Assembly (NCBI RefSeq): GCF_032461945.1
Contig: NZ_JAWCUD010000003.1
Location: 558,001-622,000 of the forward strand
Direction: 5' to 3'
From: Paenibacillus_E violae
GTDB taxonomy: Bacteria > Bacillota > Bacilli > Paenibacillales > NBRC-103111
Length of the DNA: 64,000 nt
Shown here: piece after piece, positions 62,095-64,000 of the stretch
How positions within the stretch are numbered: the first letter of the stretch is position 1
Layout of the letters: every line of letters starts with the position of its first letter
Translations under genes and position numbers: made by a program
The notes under the pieces: model-generated
Seen by the model: the letters and a program-made list of their open reading frames with translations, nothing else
What the model was told of the DNA's origin: nothing
Database searches by the model: none

Positions 62095-63648
62095 TTATTT
62101 GGAGCTGGCCTTCTTCTGATACTCGGCGTTATACTCCTCTTGAATTTTCATGTAATTTGCGTCGGCTTTAAGCGCTGCTACGAACTGGTCCCAATCTCCA
62201 AGTGTAACCTTCTCCATGATAACCTTCGTCTTCATATCTTGAATCTTCTTGTCATAGTCGCTGCCTAACTTCTGCGCAGTTGGCGAGGTCACTCCATCTA
62301 GTGGGCTTGGAATACTAACTTTCTCTGCAGCATCAATATACGCCATGTCCCTCTTTGTCAGTTCTGGGGTCATTCCTAGTGCTACGTTCGCATATTTATC
62401 AAATTTCATGAAAATATTTTGCATAAACTGGAAGCTCGGATCATTCTTTGCTGCATCAGTCAGCACTCTGTTGTCACCTTGTAAGGTGAAATGAACGTCC
62501 TTCATTCCATAGTTTGCCAGATCCGACCCTTCGTCTGAAGCCCCGTAATCCAGGAATGCCAGCAGCTTTTTCACTTTGTCTTCCGGCACCTTCTTCGAGA
62601 TTACGAACATGCCGAAATGACCATTACCCTTAGCCGCATACTTCGTACCGCTTGGCCCAATCAGATATGGCATCCATGCAAAATCGGGCTTCGAACTTGG
62701 TACAGCCGACGCAACACCTTGCACCATGGCAGGTTCCTGATTTGGTTTATCTGGAAAGATACCAGCTTTGCCGGCGAAGACGAGATCTTTCGCCTGATTG
62801 TGTTTTAGGAGTGCGAAATCTTGCGGAATTAGCCCTTCTTTATAGGCACGTCGGAACCATTCAAGCGACTGCTTCATTTCAGAACTAAACGTCATATCCG
62901 TAATTTTGCCGTCGACGACTTTGTACTTGCCACTGTTACCAATGAAGCTGTTCTCAATGAAACCGAATTGCCCCATATCGTTCTGATTGACGTAACCCGA
63001 TAGTCCAATCGTATCCTTTTGCCCGTCCGGCGCGCTCTCTTTGAATGCCTTCATCACCTTATACAGATCCTCTGTCGTTTCCGGCATCTTCAGGTTCAGC
63101 TTGGTCAACCAATCGGCACGGATAAGTGGCTGCGCGTTACCTTCCGTTGGCCGCACCCGAGGTATGCCGTAGAGCTTGCCCTCAATTTTCGTATTGGAGA
63201 AGGTAATATCCGGGAACTTCATCAAATTCGGGTAGCTTTTAATCAATTCGGTCAAATCCCAAAATGCTCCTTGCTTCGCCATGGTCCGGAAAGAGGCATT
63301 GGCGATGTCTGTCACCAGCATCAGATCGGGAAGATCGCCCGAAGCCAGCGTCACATTGACCTTTTCGGAGAAATTATTAGGAGCGACCCACGTAATATTC
63401 AGATTGGTATTTGTCCGCTTCTCTACTTCCTTCAGCACAGCGTTGTCCTTAGTTGGCGGTTCCTTCTGGTAATAAATTGAAAGAACACTTACATCTAACG
63501 GTTTTGTCTCAGCCGGTTTTCCTGGAGCCTGCTGGGCACCGCTACCAGCTCCATTACTCTTGTTCCCTCCGCCCGAACAGGCGGAAAGCGCCAATGCTGT
63601 CGCCACCATCACCGTCAACGTCAGCACCGTTCTCTTCTTGAGATTCAT
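62095..63648 (-). CDS. Extracellular solute-binding lipoprotein of the fourth importer
   Basis: This 517-residue binding protein has a lipobox (LALSACSGG, Cys about residue 23) and a Gly/Ser/Ala-rich linker. It is closely similar to the lipoprotein at 4227 along its whole length, with shared text such as NTNLNITWVAP, VTLASGDLPDL, GIPRVRPTEG and an ending KKIQDMKTKVIMEKVTLG. The two importers may recognise related sugars. GGGAGG precedes the ATG. It follows the permease at 63682 by about 35 bp. Confidence 0.92.
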   Translation of the reverse strand: MNLKKRTVLTLTVMVATALALSACSGGGNKSNGAGSGAQQAPGKPAETKPLDVSVLSIYYQKEPPTKDNAVLKEVEKRTNTNLNITWVAPNNFSEKVNVTLASGDLPDLMLVTDIANASFRTMAKQGAFWDLTELIKSYPNLMKFPDITFSNTKIEGKLYGIPRVRPTEGNAQPLIRADWLTKLNLKMPETTEDLYKVMKAFKESAPDGQKDTIGLSGYVNQNDMGQFGFIENSFIGNSGKYKVVDGKITDMTFSSEMKQSLEWFRRAYKEGLIPQDFALLKHNQAKDLVFAGKAGIFPDKPNQEPAMVQGVASAVPSSKPDFAWMPYLIGPSGTKYAAKGNGHFGMFVISKKVPEDKVKKLLAFLDYGASDEGSDLANYGMKDVHFTLQGDNRVLTDAAKNDPSFQFMQNIFMKFDKYANVALGMTPELTKRDMAYIDAAEKVSIPSPLDGVTSPTAQKLGSDYDKKIQDMKTKVIMEKVTLGDWDQFVAALKADANYMKIQEEYNAEYQKKASSK

Positions 63649-63681
63649 ACTAAATCCTCCCTTTGATGTTTTTTTATCATA

Positions 63682-64000
63682 TCATTCCTTCACGGAACCA
63701 ACCATGGTACCTTTGGCAAAATGCTTTTGAAGGAACGGATATACCATAAGAATCGGTAATGTAGATAGTACAATTGCTGCCATCTTCTTCGTTTCCGCAG
63801 GAATATTCTGCATATCCAAATTAACTAGTGAATCAACACCGAGTGCCGTCGACGAATCGATGAGCAGATTCTGCAAGAAAATTTGCAATGGCCATTTCTC
63901 CGCATCATTAATGAACAATACCGCTGAGAAGAAGGTGTTCCAGTACGCTACAGCGTAAAATAGTCCGAAAGCGGCCAGCGAAGAGAGCGAAAGCGGCAAA
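63682..64000 (-). CDS. Carbohydrate ABC transporter permease, LplC/YtcP-like, 5' end cut by window edge
   Basis: Only the C-terminal 105 or so residues are present, starting at the end of the EAA loop (MPLSLSSLAAFGLFYAVAYWN). They match the permease at 3300 closely (NTFFSAVLFIND, ADIQIPTD-like AETKKMAAIVLSTLPILMVYP) and end FLQKHFAKGTMVGSVKE. It is the second permease of the fourth importer, directly before its lipoprotein gene. Confidence 0.92.
   Translation of the reverse strand, partial: LPLSLSSLAAFGLFYAVAYWNTFFSAVLFINDAEKWPLQIFLQNLLIDSSTALGVDSLVNLDMQNIPAETKKMAAIVLSTLPILMVYPFLQKHFAKGTMVGSVKE

Noticed and set aside
63019..63480. A 153-codon plus-strand open frame
   Set aside because: Antisense to the lipoprotein gene at 62095, which has signal peptide, lipobox and close paralogues.
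1..64000. Search by eye for tRNA, rRNA, CRISPR arrays, riboswitches and prophage genes
   Set aside because: None seen; hairpins found are explained as terminators or operators.

Overview
The window looks like a chromosomal carbohydrate-utilisation island from a Paenibacillus-type Firmicute. This is inferred from moderate GC, strong GGAGG ribosome binding sites, S-layer-homology (SLH) anchoring, cohesin-FIVAR-dockerin secreted proteins, LplB/LplC/YtcQ-type importers and YesM/YesN or membrane-bound AraC regulators. I see no rRNA, tRNA or CRISPR array and no intact transposase.

Layout. (A) 1-5.8 kb: a membrane-bound AraC-type regulator, cut at the left edge, divergent from a permease-permease-lipoprotein importer. 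(B) 5.8-15.4 kb: a cytoplasmic AraC regulator, then a six-gene minus-strand operon (phosphotriesterase-like hydrolase, SDR, SIS, FAD oxidoreductase, phosphorylase-like (alpha/alpha)6 enzyme, ADP-ribosylglycohydrolase-like protein). A GntR/UTRA repressor gene lies upstream, and three near-identical palindromic operators mark its targets. (C) 15.4-20.6 kb: a decaying block with a broken Gfo/Idh oxidoreductase, a LacI regulator that has lost its DNA-binding domain, an intact DUF5696/GH101-129-like protein and a beta-helix protein with a frameshifted C-terminus. (D) 20.6-40.9 kb: the most interesting part. A 1628-residue secreted beta-helix protein carries cohesin, FIVAR and dockerin-like modules. 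Next to it are a cohesin-SLH surface anchor, an lplBC-lipoprotein-GH95-heparinase operon, an unusual solute-binding-like protein and a YesM/YesN two-component system. Three promoters here share one conserved box 17 nt upstream of the -10, and two also have an identical perfect cre site, so they look like one regulon. (E) 40.9-46.7 kb: a GH36-like enzyme, two AraC regulators converging on overlapping 3' ends, and a PhyH dioxygenase/sugar isomerase pair. (F) 46.7-54.8 kb: a third importer, its membrane AraC regulator and a second heparinase-like gene. (G) 54.8-58.0 kb: gene remnants around an intact Rieske oxygenase. (H) 58-64 kb: a GH2 enzyme, a membrane AraC regulator and a fourth importer cut at the right edge.

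Proposed workflow (inference): surface-attached beta-helix enzymes cut a complex, probably fucosylated or galactosylated and uronate-containing, polysaccharide. Oligomers enter through importers that must borrow an MsmX-like ATPase encoded elsewhere, since none is present here. Cytoplasmic GH95, GH36, GH2 and heparinase-like enzymes finish the degradation.
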